This document shows positions 1 to 7,246 of a stretch of DNA of 10,939 nt, one piece after another; the first letter of the stretch is position 1, and every line of letters begins with the position of its first letter. The stretch comes from an uncultured Clostridia bacterium. Its GTDB lineage: Bacteria; Bacillota; Clostridia; Oscillospirales; Oscillospiraceae. The notes under the pieces were generated by a model, which worked only from the letters and a program-made list of their open reading frames with translations, did no database searches and had not been told where the DNA came from. The stretch is taken from NCBI GenBank assembly GCA_945910975.1, contig CAMDZY010000046.1:1-10939 (forward strand). The letters run 5' to 3'. The position numbers and the translations under genes were made by a program.

Positions 1-578
1 ATGTTGCGGCGCCGTCCTTACCGGAATCGGTGCAGGTGGTGCGGGTGCCGCCGGATGTGATGCAAAGCATTTCTGCAATGCAAACCCCACAAGGAGCGCT
101 GTTTGTGTGCAAATATCCGCCGGAACGCCCCTTTGTGCTAACGCCCGGCACACTGGTGCTGGACAGGATTCAGGACCCCGGAAATGTCGGCACCATTTTG
201 CGTACAGCGGACGCACTGGAAATTCCTGTTGTGCTGACGTCGGACTGCGCCGACCCCTACAACGCAAAAACCGTGCGCGCTTCGATGGGCGCAGTGTTTC
301 GTACCCCGCCGCAATTGGCGTCGCGCGAAGAGATTTTGCAACAAAGCCGGGAGCGGGGCATTGATTTGGCGGTGATGGTGCTGTCCGAACGGGCAGTGGA
401 TATTCGCCAGGCCAATTTGTCAGATTGTGCTGTGGTGATTGGCAGCGAGGGTCAGGGCGTCAGCCAGACCTTTTTGCAGGCGGCACGGCGTGAACTGATT
501 ATTCCAATGAATGCCCGCTGCGAGTCTTTGAACGCCGCAGTGGCTGCCGTGATTGTAATGTGGCAGATGAAAATATAA
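1..578 (+). CDS. SpoU/TrmH-family RNA 2'-O-ribose methyltransferase (5'-partial)
   Basis: C-terminal 191 codons of a SPOUT-class methyltransferase, which transfers a methyl group from S-adenosylmethionine to a ribose 2'-OH in rRNA or tRNA. The frame is open from base 3 and runs in from outside the window; full-length relatives are about 250-270 residues, so only the N-terminal substrate-binding region is missing. Three family motifs are visible: motif 1, NVGTILRTA, at about 183-209, with the Asn and Arg expected for catalysis and RNA binding; motif 2, VIGSEGQGVS, at about 438-467; and motif 3, IIPMNARCESLN, at about 498-533. Motifs 2 and 3 form the trefoil-knot AdoMet pocket. The target nucleotide cannot be read from the sequence; relatives include RlmB-like rRNA enzymes and TrmH-like tRNA enzymes. 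It lies 19 bp upstream of dprA, so co-transcription is likely. Family is near certain, specificity is open. Confidence 0.93.
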   Translation, partial: VAAPSLPESVQVVRVPPDVMQSISAMQTPQGALFVCKYPPERPFVLTPGTLVLDRIQDPGNVGTILRTADALEIPVVLTSDCADPYNAKTVRASMGAVFRTPPQLASREEILQQSRERGIDLAVMVLSERAVDIRQANLSDCAVVIGSEGQGVSQTFLQAARRELIIPMNARCESLNAAVAAVIVMWQMKI

Positions 579-597
579 GGACTTAGAGATAGAAAAA

Positions 598-1836
598 ATG
601 TTAAAATATTGGGTATGGATGACACAGCGCAAGGGCTTGGGCGCGGTGAAGATTGGCGCGTTGCTTCGCCATTTTGGCACGGCCGAGGCGGTTTATCTCG
701 CCGATCGGGCGGACTATGCCAGAGTAGAGGGAATCGACCGCAATTCGATTGCGTCGCTGATGGAGAAGGATCTGTCTGCGGCAGAACGGACACTGGATGA
801 TTGCTATCGTCAGCGCGTCAATCTGCTGACTTGCCAAGATGCCGGATATCCGAACCGTTTAAAGAATATTAGCGACCCGCCCGTGCTACTATATTACCGT
901 GGGCAGGTACCTGCGGTGGATGAAGAACCGATTATTGCAATGGTCGGTTCCAGAAGATGCACGCCCTATGGACTTTTGTGCGCAAAGCGCTTTGGTTTTC
1001 ATGTGGCAAGCTGTGGCTGTGTCGTGGCCTCCGGCGGTGCGCGTGGCATTGACACAATGGCGCTACGCGGTGCGGTCAGTGCAGGTAAGCCGGTTATTTG
1101 CGTGTTAGGCTGTGGCGTGGATGTGGTCTATCCCAAAGAAAATGAAGCGCTGTTTCGGGATGTGGAGTCCAACGGTTGGCTTTTGAGCGAGTACCCGCCG
1201 GGTACACCGCCGGAGGGCAGACACTTTCCTGTGCGCAATCGCATTATCAGTGGCCTTTCCGTGGGCGTATTGGTGGTGGAAGCGGCCGAGAAAAGCGGTG
1301 CTTTGATTACGGCAAACCTTGCGTTGGAGCAGGGAAGAGATGTGTTTGCCATTCCCGGCAATATCGGCGTTCCCAGCTGCAAGGGCAGTAACAAGCTCCT
1401 AAAAGAAGGCGCGATCGTGGCAGAATATGGCTGGGATGTTGCCGGCGAATATGCCGATCGCTTTCCGGACAAAATTCACAATTATACCCACAGCCGTCTG
1501 CTCTCACTCAGCGAGAAGGAAGCGGTCAGCGCGCAGCAGATCCTGGTGAGCAATCAAAGCGAGATTACCCCAATGTGCGAGGCAAAGCTGGCGGAAAAGA
1601 AATCGGAACCGATCCAGCAACCGGAATATATCGACCCGGAGGAAATTTTACCCAGCTTGACGGAAACGGAGCAGAAAATTATTCAAATGCTCAAAAACGG
1701 CAGACTACACGTCGATACAATTATTGCCCAGAGTGGTCTGGGCACATCAACCGTGCTTGCGGCATTGACAATGCTGGAGGTCAAGCACTTTATTCAGCGT
1801 TATCCCGGCAAGTATTTCTCGCTTGCCGAAAAGTAA
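598..1836 (+). CDS. dprA: DNA-processing protein DprA/Smf
   Basis: 412-residue DprA. The family binds incoming single-stranded DNA during natural transformation and loads RecA onto it; it is also kept in many bacteria not known to be competent. Layout: N-terminal helical/helix-hairpin-helix-like region (about 1-80); Rossmann-type DprA core (about 85-280) with GSRR (117-120), SGGARGID (145-152), a GCGVDVVYP stretch (171-179), GRHFPVRNRIISGLS (207-221) and a GS-x2-LLKEGA stretch (263-272); a poorly conserved acidic/Gln-rich linker of about 70 residues; and a C-terminal winged-helix domain (about 353-410). The start at 598 fits because the family typically begins with a LKYW-like motif followed by GLG. 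The ribosome site is weak: AAGGA at 577-581 is 16 nt from the ATG, and AGAGA at 585-589 is nearer but poor. No com genes are in view, so competence cannot be concluded. Confidence 0.97.
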   Translation: MLKYWVWMTQRKGLGAVKIGALLRHFGTAEAVYLADRADYARVEGIDRNSIASLMEKDLSAAERTLDDCYRQRVNLLTCQDAGYPNRLKNISDPPVLLYYRGQVPAVDEEPIIAMVGSRRCTPYGLLCAKRFGFHVASCGCVVASGGARGIDTMALRGAVSAGKPVICVLGCGVDVVYPKENEALFRDVESNGWLLSEYPPGTPPEGRHFPVRNRIISGLSVGVLVVEAAEKSGALITANLALEQGRDVFAIPGNIGVPSCKGSNKLLKEGAIVAEYGWDVAGEYADRFPDKIHNYTHSRLLSLSEKEAVSAQQILVSNQSEITPMCEAKLAEKKSEPIQQPEYIDPEEILPSLTETEQKIIQMLKNGRLHVDTIIAQSGLGTSTVLAALTMLEVKHFIQRYPGKYFSLAEK

Positions 1837-1839
1837 TAC

Positions 1840-1844
1840 GGAGG
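1840..1844 (+). promoter_or_regulatory. Shine-Dalgarno sequence of topA
   Basis: GGAGG lies 6 nt before the ATG at 1851. It fixes the topA start there, although the same frame stays open back to 1575 inside dprA. Confidence 0.9.
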
Positions 1845-1850
1845 ATATCC

Positions 1851-4139
1851 ATGGCAAAACAAGCAAATCATCTTGTAATTGTTGAATCTCCGTCCAAGGC
1901 CAAGACGATTGGCAAGTACTTGGGCAATGATTATACCGTAAAGGCCTGTATGGGACACCTGCGGGATCTACCCAAAAGCGTAATGGGCGTAGACATTGAG
2001 CACGATTTTGAGCCGGTCTATCAGCCGCTGAAGGGAAAAGAAGAACTCATTGAAGATTTGCAAAAGCGCGCAGAAAATGCCGACATCGTATATCTGGCAA
2101 CCGACCCTGACCGCGAGGGCGAAGCAATTTCCTGGCACATTAAGGAGCTGTTTCAGCTGCCAGAGGAGAAAACAAGACGGGTTACATTTAATGAAATCAC
2201 GAAAAACGTTGTCACAAAGGCAATTCAGGAGCCGCGTGACATTGACTATAATCTGGTAGACGCCCAACAGGCACGCCGGATTCTCGACCGACTGGTCGGC
2301 TATCAGCTCTCACCACTGCTGTGGAAAAAGATCCGCCGCGGCCTGTCTGCCGGCAGAGTGCAGTCGGTTGCCACACGCATGGTAGTGGATCGCGAAAATG
2401 AGATCCGTCAGTTCGTGCCGCAGGAATACTGGTCACTGGACGTGACCCTTCGTTGCTTAGACAAACCGGGCAGCTTTATCGCGCATTATTATGGCGAACA
2501 GAAAAAACGGGAATTGACTTGCGAGGAAGAGGTTCAAGAAGTTCTAAATGACATCGATGGCAAGCAATTCACGGTAAGAACCATCAAAAAAACCGAGAAA
2601 AAGCGCTCCCCGGCACCACCGTTTATCACCTCCACGCTACAGCAGGAGGCGTCCCGCAAGCTGAACATGACCCCGCGCCGCACAATGGCAATTGCGCAGC
2701 AGCTATATGAGGGCGTGGATATCCAGGGTGAGGGTACCGTCGGTTTGATTACGTATATGCGTACCGACTCTCAGCGCATATCGGAGGAAGCGCTTGCTGC
2801 GGCAAAGGATTTGATTCTTGACCGCTACGGCAGTGCTTATTACACCGCACCGCGCCGCTATAAGACAAAATCTGCCGCGCAGGATGCGCACGAAGCCATT
2901 CGCCCCAGCAATGTGCGCCTTGACCCGGAATCCATCATGGGCGACTTGAATAAAGATCAATACCGCCTGTACAAGCTGATTTGGAGCCGCTTTGTGGCAA
3001 GCCAGATGAACAACGCACTGTTTGATGCAGTCAGCATCGATTCCGAGTGCGCCGGCCATATCTTCCGCGCCAACGAACAGGTGATGCGTTTTTCCGGCTT
3101 TACCGCTGTCTATGAAGAGGGCAAGGACGATGAAACGGAGGAGAAGACCTCCCATCTGCCCAAGCTGGAGCAAGGTGAGCTGCTGGCAATGTCTGACCCC
3201 AAAAAGGAACAGCACTTCACCCAGCCCCCGGCACGGTATACCGAGGCCACGCTGGTCAAAGCGATGGAGGAAAAGGGCGTAGGCCGCCCGTCCACCTATG
3301 CTGCAACGATTTCCACCATTGAGGATCGGGAATATGTCACGAAAAATGACAAACGCCTTTCCCCAACTCCTCTCGGCGAGGTGGTAACGCAGATGATGAT
3401 CGACCATTTTACCGATGTGATCGACGTGGAATTTACTGCACACATGGAAGACCAGCTTGACCGTGTAGAAGAAGGCAAACTGCCTTGGAAGCGTGTGTTG
3501 TCAGATTTTTATGCGGATTTCCATCGGGAGATGGAAAATGCAGAAGAAGCCTTAAAAGATACCCGAATCAAGGTGCCGGACGAGGTTACAGATGAAATTT
3601 GTGAGCTGTGCGGCAAAAATATGGTGGTGAAATTCGGACGCTTCGGCAAGTTTTTGGCTTGCCCGGGCTACCCGGAATGTAAAAACACCAAACCGATTGT
3701 CGAACGGATGCCGGGCAGGTGCCCCAAGTGCGGTTCGGGTATGTTAAAACGGAAATCAAAACGCGGCTTTGCTTTCTATGCCTGTGAACGTGGCGCCGAG
3801 TGCGGCTTTATGACTTGGGACGTGCCAACCGCAGAGGATTGCCCCGTTTGTGGCCAATCCCTGTTTAAAAAGTCCGGCCGCGGCAGAATGAAGCCGTTCT
3901 GCATCAACCCCGAATGCTCCAATTTCTTGCCGGAGGATCAGCGCGGTTATCACAAAAAGACAACCCAGGAAACCACACAGGAAGGGGAACAGCCGGCGCA
4001 AGCGGAACAGACGGAAAAGCCGAAAAAAGCGACAAAAACGGCTAAGGCGACAAAGACAACCAAAACAGCAAAGACAACAAAAACAACAAAAACCAAAAAA
4101 ACGACAGGAAAAAAGACCACAAAGGAATCAGGCGTATGA
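1851..4139 (+). CDS. topA: DNA topoisomerase I (type IA)
   Basis: 762-residue type IA topoisomerase. It relaxes negative supercoils by cutting one strand through a 5'-phosphotyrosine link and passing the other strand. The Toprim domain (about 6-115) carries Glu12 and the D85-P-D87-R-E89 metal-binding motif. The DNA gate follows, with SAGRVQSVA near 166-174 and the nucleophile Tyr302 in TYMRTDS. Three C4 zinc fingers begin near Cys584, Cys624 and Cys664. After the third finger a low-complexity Lys/Thr/Ala tail runs to the C-terminus (about 704-762), making the protein longer than the roughly 690 residues of the Bacillus enzyme. The start at 1851 is chosen from the well-placed GGAGG and because residues 1-30 match the usual N-terminus; the frame upstream (1575-1850) overlaps dprA and shows no topA motif. 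The gene starts 14 bp after dprA and overlaps trmFO by 4 bp (ATGA), suggesting translational coupling. Confidence 0.98.
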   Translation: MAKQANHLVIVESPSKAKTIGKYLGNDYTVKACMGHLRDLPKSVMGVDIEHDFEPVYQPLKGKEELIEDLQKRAENADIVYLATDPDREGEAISWHIKELFQLPEEKTRRVTFNEITKNVVTKAIQEPRDIDYNLVDAQQARRILDRLVGYQLSPLLWKKIRRGLSAGRVQSVATRMVVDRENEIRQFVPQEYWSLDVTLRCLDKPGSFIAHYYGEQKKRELTCEEEVQEVLNDIDGKQFTVRTIKKTEKKRSPAPPFITSTLQQEASRKLNMTPRRTMAIAQQLYEGVDIQGEGTVGLITYMRTDSQRISEEALAAAKDLILDRYGSAYYTAPRRYKTKSAAQDAHEAIRPSNVRLDPESIMGDLNKDQYRLYKLIWSRFVASQMNNALFDAVSIDSECAGHIFRANEQVMRFSGFTAVYEEGKDDETEEKTSHLPKLEQGELLAMSDPKKEQHFTQPPARYTEATLVKAMEEKGVGRPSTYAATISTIEDREYVTKNDKRLSPTPLGEVVTQMMIDHFTDVIDVEFTAHMEDQLDRVEEGKLPWKRVLSDFYADFHREMENAEEALKDTRIKVPDEVTDEICELCGKNMVVKFGRFGKFLACPGYPECKNTKPIVERMPGRCPKCGSGMLKRKSKRGFAFYACERGAECGFMTWDVPTAEDCPVCGQSLFKKSGRGRMKPFCINPECSNFLPEDQRGYHKKTTQETTQEGEQPAQAEQTEKPKKATKTAKATKTTKTAKTTKTTKTKKTTGKKTTKESGV
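3951..4127 (+). repeat. T-depleted low-complexity stretch encoding the Lys/Thr-rich TopA tail
   Basis: Across 177 nt the + strand contains one T (position 4043). The second half is a degenerate iteration of ACA and AAR codons, encoding Lys and Thr in runs such as KTTKTAKTTKTTK (about residues 723-759 of TopA). The first half encodes a Gln/Glu/Thr-rich spacer. Imperfect triplet iteration of this kind is prone to length change by slippage. Known: basic C-terminal tails on some actinobacterial TopA proteins aid DNA binding or processivity. Inferred: a similar role here. Confidence 0.85.
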
Positions 4140-5449
4140 CCCAAGTAACAGTAGTCGGCGCAGGATTGGCGGGATGTGAGGCTGCATGGCAGCTGGCACA
4201 GCGCCAGTTTTCGGTGCTGCTTTATGAGATGAAACCAAATAAAATGACACCTGCGCACCACAGTACGGACTTTGCGGAGCTTGTCTGCTCCAATTCTTTG
4301 CGCGGGGATCGGTTGGAAAATGCAGTCGGTCTGCTCAAAGAGGAACTGCGGCAGCTTGGCAGCCTGATTTTGCAGTGTGCAGACGCTACCCGCGTGGAAG
4401 CCGGCGGCTGTCTGGCCGTTGACCGGCATGGATTTTCCGCTATGGTGACCGAAAAAATCCGCAGCCACCCCAATATCACTGTGATGGAGGGGGAAGTGAC
4501 GCAGATTCCTGACGCACCGGTCATCATTGCCACAGGCCCCCTGACCTCAGAGTCCATGGCGGATGCGATTGCCGCATATTTTGGCCAAACGGAGTACCTG
4601 CACTTTTTCGATGCTGCGGCTCCGCTGGTAACGGCGGATTCCATCGACATGGAGCGCGCTTGGTTTGCCTCCCGCTATGACCGGGGAACGGCAGATTATG
4701 TCAACTGCGATATGGACAAGGAAGAATACCTTGCCTTTGTGCAGGAATTGGCGACCGCACAGCAGGCGGAGGTACACGGCTTCGAGGACAAAAACGTCTT
4801 CGAGGGCTGTATGCCGGTGGAGGTGATGGCGCGGCGCGGCGTGGATACGCTTCGCTATGGCCCGCTAAAGCCGGTTGGGCTGAACTGCCCCAGAACCGGC
4901 AAAGAGCCGTATGCCGTGGCGCAGCTGCGCAAGGACAATGCGGCAGGGAATATCTACAATATCGTAGGCTTCCAGACCCATTTGAAATTTCCGGAGCAAA
5001 AGCGTGTTTTTTCCATGATTCCGGCGTTGAAAAATGCAGAATTTGTCCGCTACGGTGTCATGCACCGCAATACATTCCTCAATTCGCCCCGTCTGCTCGA
5101 CTGCTTCTATGCAGACCGGCGCAATCCGTTGGTGGCCTTTGCCGGACAGATGACCGGCGTGGAGGGCTATGTGGAGTCTACCGCCTCCGGCTATTTGGCG
5201 GCAGTGTCCATGGCAAGCCGCCTGCGGGGAGCAGAACCGGTCGACCCTACAAGGAAAACGGCGATCGGCGCGTTGGGACATTATATCAGTGACCGGTCGG
5301 TTGGAAATTTTCAACCGATGAATATCAACTTTGGAATTATGGACCCATTGGGTTATAAGGTCAAGGGAAAGGCAAATAAAAATCTTGCCATCGCGAACAG
5401 GGCGCTGGAAACCTTACGCGAGGTTTTCCGCACAACGACAGAGAAATGA
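4136..5449 (+). CDS. trmFO: Methylenetetrahydrofolate--tRNA-(uracil-5-)-methyltransferase TrmFO
   Basis: 437-residue flavoprotein that makes 5-methyluridine at position 54 (T-loop) of tRNA, using methylene-tetrahydrofolate as carbon donor and reduced FAD. The FAD-binding dinucleotide fold starts at residue 5 with VTVVGAGLAGCEAA. Both cysteines important in the Bacillus enzyme are present: Cys51 in ELVCSNSLR and Cys225 in EGCMPVEVMARRG. A GYVEST-ASGYLAA segment near the C-terminus completes the FAD site. Length is normal for the family (about 435). The ATG overlaps the topA stop (ATGA), and AAAGGA at 4121-4126 inside topA serves as the ribosome site. The dprA-topA-trmFO order is shared with Bacillus (smf-topA-gid), which supports the call. 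The usual xerC and clpQ/hslV neighbours do not follow here. Confidence 0.98.
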   Translation: MTQVTVVGAGLAGCEAAWQLAQRQFSVLLYEMKPNKMTPAHHSTDFAELVCSNSLRGDRLENAVGLLKEELRQLGSLILQCADATRVEAGGCLAVDRHGFSAMVTEKIRSHPNITVMEGEVTQIPDAPVIIATGPLTSESMADAIAAYFGQTEYLHFFDAAAPLVTADSIDMERAWFASRYDRGTADYVNCDMDKEEYLAFVQELATAQQAEVHGFEDKNVFEGCMPVEVMARRGVDTLRYGPLKPVGLNCPRTGKEPYAVAQLRKDNAAGNIYNIVGFQTHLKFPEQKRVFSMIPALKNAEFVRYGVMHRNTFLNSPRLLDCFYADRRNPLVAFAGQMTGVEGYVESTASGYLAAVSMASRLRGAEPVDPTRKTAIGALGHYISDRSVGNFQPMNINFGIMDPLGYKVKGKANKNLAIANRALETLREVFRTTTEK

Positions 5450-5458
5450 GGCAAACAC

Positions 5459-6481
5459 ATGAGAATCTTAATCGATGCAATGGGCGGCGACAATGCCCCC
5501 GGTGAAATCGTCCTTGGAGCCATTCAGGCCGCAAAGGATTTCGGCGTGGAAATCACACTGGTGGGGCGCGGTCAAGAAATTTTGGCCAGCATGAAACAGC
5601 AGGGAATCGACACGCTTCCCGAGGGCGTGGAGATCGCCAATGCCGATGACGTGGTAGATATGCACGATGACCCCGCAACCGTGGTGAAAACGCGCAAAAC
5701 CTCTTCCATGATCGTGGGCTTGAAAATGCTTGCCGACGGTCAGGCGGATGCAATGGTTTCCGCCGGAAGCAGCGGCGCACTGCTCACCGGAGCAACGCTT
5801 CTGGTCAAGCGTATTCGAGGGATCCGCCGCGCGGCGTTTGCCCCCATCATGCCGAATAAAACCGGGAACTTTCTGCTGCTCGATGCAGGTGCAAACAATG
5901 AATGCACGCCGGAATTTTTGATGCAGTTTGGCTTCCTTGGCTCGTGCTATGCAGAAAAAGCGTTAAAGTTGGAAAATCCCCGCGTGGGGCTTCTCAACAA
6001 CGGCACGGAGGAAACCAAGGGCTTGGAGCTGCAGCGCGAAGCGTATGCACTGCTGAAAAAGGCAAGCGAGGCGGGAAACATCAACTTTGTCGGAAATGTT
6101 GAGGCGCGCGAGGTGCCGTTTGGCGCAGCGGATGTTGTGGTATGCGACGGCTTTTCCGGAAATGTTTTCCTCAAAACCATGGAGGGAACGGCGCTGCTCA
6201 TGAGCGGTTACATCAAGCAGATCTTCAAGCGGAATCCGCTCACCAAGCTGGGATATCTGTTGTGCAAATCCGGCGTGGACGAGCTGAAGACGCGGATGGA
6301 CTACCGTGAAACCGGCGGAACGATTATCCTCGGCATTGCCAAGCCCGTGGTGAAGGCGCACGGTTCATCGGATGCCCGAGCAATTCGCAGCGCCATTCGG
6401 CAGGCGAAGGAGTCCGTGGAGTTTCAAGTCTGTCAGGAGATTCAAAACAGCGTGGCACAGATGACAATGCCAAGGGAGTAA
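5459..6481 (+). CDS. plsX: Phosphate acyltransferase PlsX
   Basis: 340-residue PlsX, a peripheral membrane enzyme that converts acyl-ACP and phosphate to acyl-phosphate, the acyl donor used by PlsY in the first step of phospholipid synthesis. Recognisable motifs are DAMGGDNAP (6-14), VSAGSSGALLTG (100-111), LLDAGANNECTP (140-151), LLNNGTEETKG (178-188), VVCDGFSGNVFLKT (227-240) and KAHGSSDARA in the last 50 residues. Length is typical. The start is supported by a GAGG ribosome site at 5448-5451 that overlaps the trmFO stop codon, leaving a 9-bp gap. Downstream, rnc starts 4 bp after the stop. The acyl carrier protein gene often found between plsX and rnc is not there, and fab genes are absent from the window. 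Confidence 0.98.
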   Translation: MRILIDAMGGDNAPGEIVLGAIQAAKDFGVEITLVGRGQEILASMKQQGIDTLPEGVEIANADDVVDMHDDPATVVKTRKTSSMIVGLKMLADGQADAMVSAGSSGALLTGATLLVKRIRGIRRAAFAPIMPNKTGNFLLLDAGANNECTPEFLMQFGFLGSCYAEKALKLENPRVGLLNNGTEETKGLELQREAYALLKKASEAGNINFVGNVEAREVPFGAADVVVCDGFSGNVFLKTMEGTALLMSGYIKQIFKRNPLTKLGYLLCKSGVDELKTRMDYRETGGTIILGIAKPVVKAHGSSDARAIRSAIRQAKESVEFQVCQEIQNSVAQMTMPRE

Positions 6482-6485
6482 TGAA

Positions 6486-7181
6486 ATGCTGAGAGATTTA
6501 GAACAGGCGCTGGGCTATACGTTTTCCGACAAGTCGTTGCTGCAAACGGCACTGACGCACAGCTCACACGCAAACGAGTTTTATCATGATTCTTTGTGCA
6601 GCTATGAACGGCTTGAATTTTTAGGCGACTCGATTTTGGGTTTTGTGGTGGCGGAATATCTGTACCGGCACTATCCCAATTGGCCGGAGGGACAACTGAC
6701 CCGCACCCGGGCGGAAATCGTCTGCGAACGGAGCTTGGCGACCGTGGCGACGAACATCCATTTGGGTGATTTTCTGCTGCTGGGACATGGCGGCGAGTTA
6801 GACGGAAGCCGCAAGCGCGAGAGTATTTTGTGTGATGTGGTGGAGTCGGTGATTGCTGCGACGTATCTTGACGGCGGCTTTGCTGCGGCAAAAGAGCTTA
6901 TCGACCGCTTGGTGTTAAGCAACATTTCTGCCATGATGCGCAAGGATGAGGACTACAAGACGCGCCTACAGGAATTGGTGCAGCGCAAGAAGAACCAACA
7001 GCTTTCCTATCATTTGACTGGTGAAAGCGGCCCCGACCATGCAAAATCCTTTAATGTGGACGTCTTGCTCAACGGCAAGCCTGTGGGCAGTGGCGAAGGA
7101 AGCAGCAAAAAGCGTGCAGAGCAGATGGCCGCCAAGGCTGCGATTGCGGGATTGTATCCCGGTGAACTGGAAGAAGATTAA
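6486..7181 (+). CDS. rnc: Ribonuclease III
   Basis: 231-residue double-strand-specific endoribonuclease, which processes the rRNA precursor and structured mRNAs and antisense RNA duplexes. The N-terminal catalytic domain (about 1-150) has the signature ERLEFLGDS (41-49), with Glu44 and Asp48, and the second acidic pair Asp117 and Glu120 in CDVVESVIAA; these are the four Mg2+-binding residues of the family. The C-terminal double-stranded-RNA-binding domain (about 156-226) ends in a GSSKKRAEQMAAKAA helix. Length is normal. A GGGAG ribosome site at 6474-6478, inside the end of plsX, precedes the ATG by 7 nt, so translation is probably coupled to plsX. It is the last gene of the + strand unit. 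The smc-ftsY pair that often follows rnc in Firmicutes is missing here. Confidence 0.98.
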   Translation: MLRDLEQALGYTFSDKSLLQTALTHSSHANEFYHDSLCSYERLEFLGDSILGFVVAEYLYRHYPNWPEGQLTRTRAEIVCERSLATVATNIHLGDFLLLGHGGELDGSRKRESILCDVVESVIAATYLDGGFAAAKELIDRLVLSNISAMMRKDEDYKTRLQELVQRKKNQQLSYHLTGESGPDHAKSFNVDVLLNGKPVGSGEGSSKKRAEQMAAKAAIAGLYPGELEED

Positions 7182-7190
7182 AGAAACAGA

Positions 7191-7231
7191 GGGCGTATTC
7201 GAGTGGTTACTCGAATACGCCCCCTATTTTT
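7191..7231 (+). terminator. Intrinsic terminator after rnc, possibly bidirectional
   Basis: A perfect 14-bp stem (7191-7204 with 7209-7222) closes a GGTT tetraloop and is followed by CCTATTTTT, a classic rho-independent terminator 9 bp after the rnc stop. It lies between convergent genes. Read on the - strand, the same hairpin is followed by TCTGTTTCTTT, a weaker T-rich tract, so it may also stop transcription of the surface-protein gene that ends at 7247. No other terminator is visible for that gene. Confidence 0.93.
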
Positions 7232-7246
7232 GGGGATGTCCTAATT

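Noticed and set aside
30..578. GTG at 30 as start of the RNA methyltransferase
   Set aside because: The frame is open to the left edge and only the end of the N-terminal substrate-binding region is in view; relatives are some 70 residues longer, so the true start is outside the window.
1575..1850. Extended N-terminus for TopA (92 extra residues)
   Set aside because: It lies inside the dprA winged-helix coding region in another frame, has no TopA similarity, and the ribosome site and conserved N-terminus both point to 1851.
2703..3443. 246-codon open frame antisense to topA
   Set aside because: It shadows a strongly conserved topA segment holding the catalytic Tyr region, and shows no recognisable domain or ribosome site.
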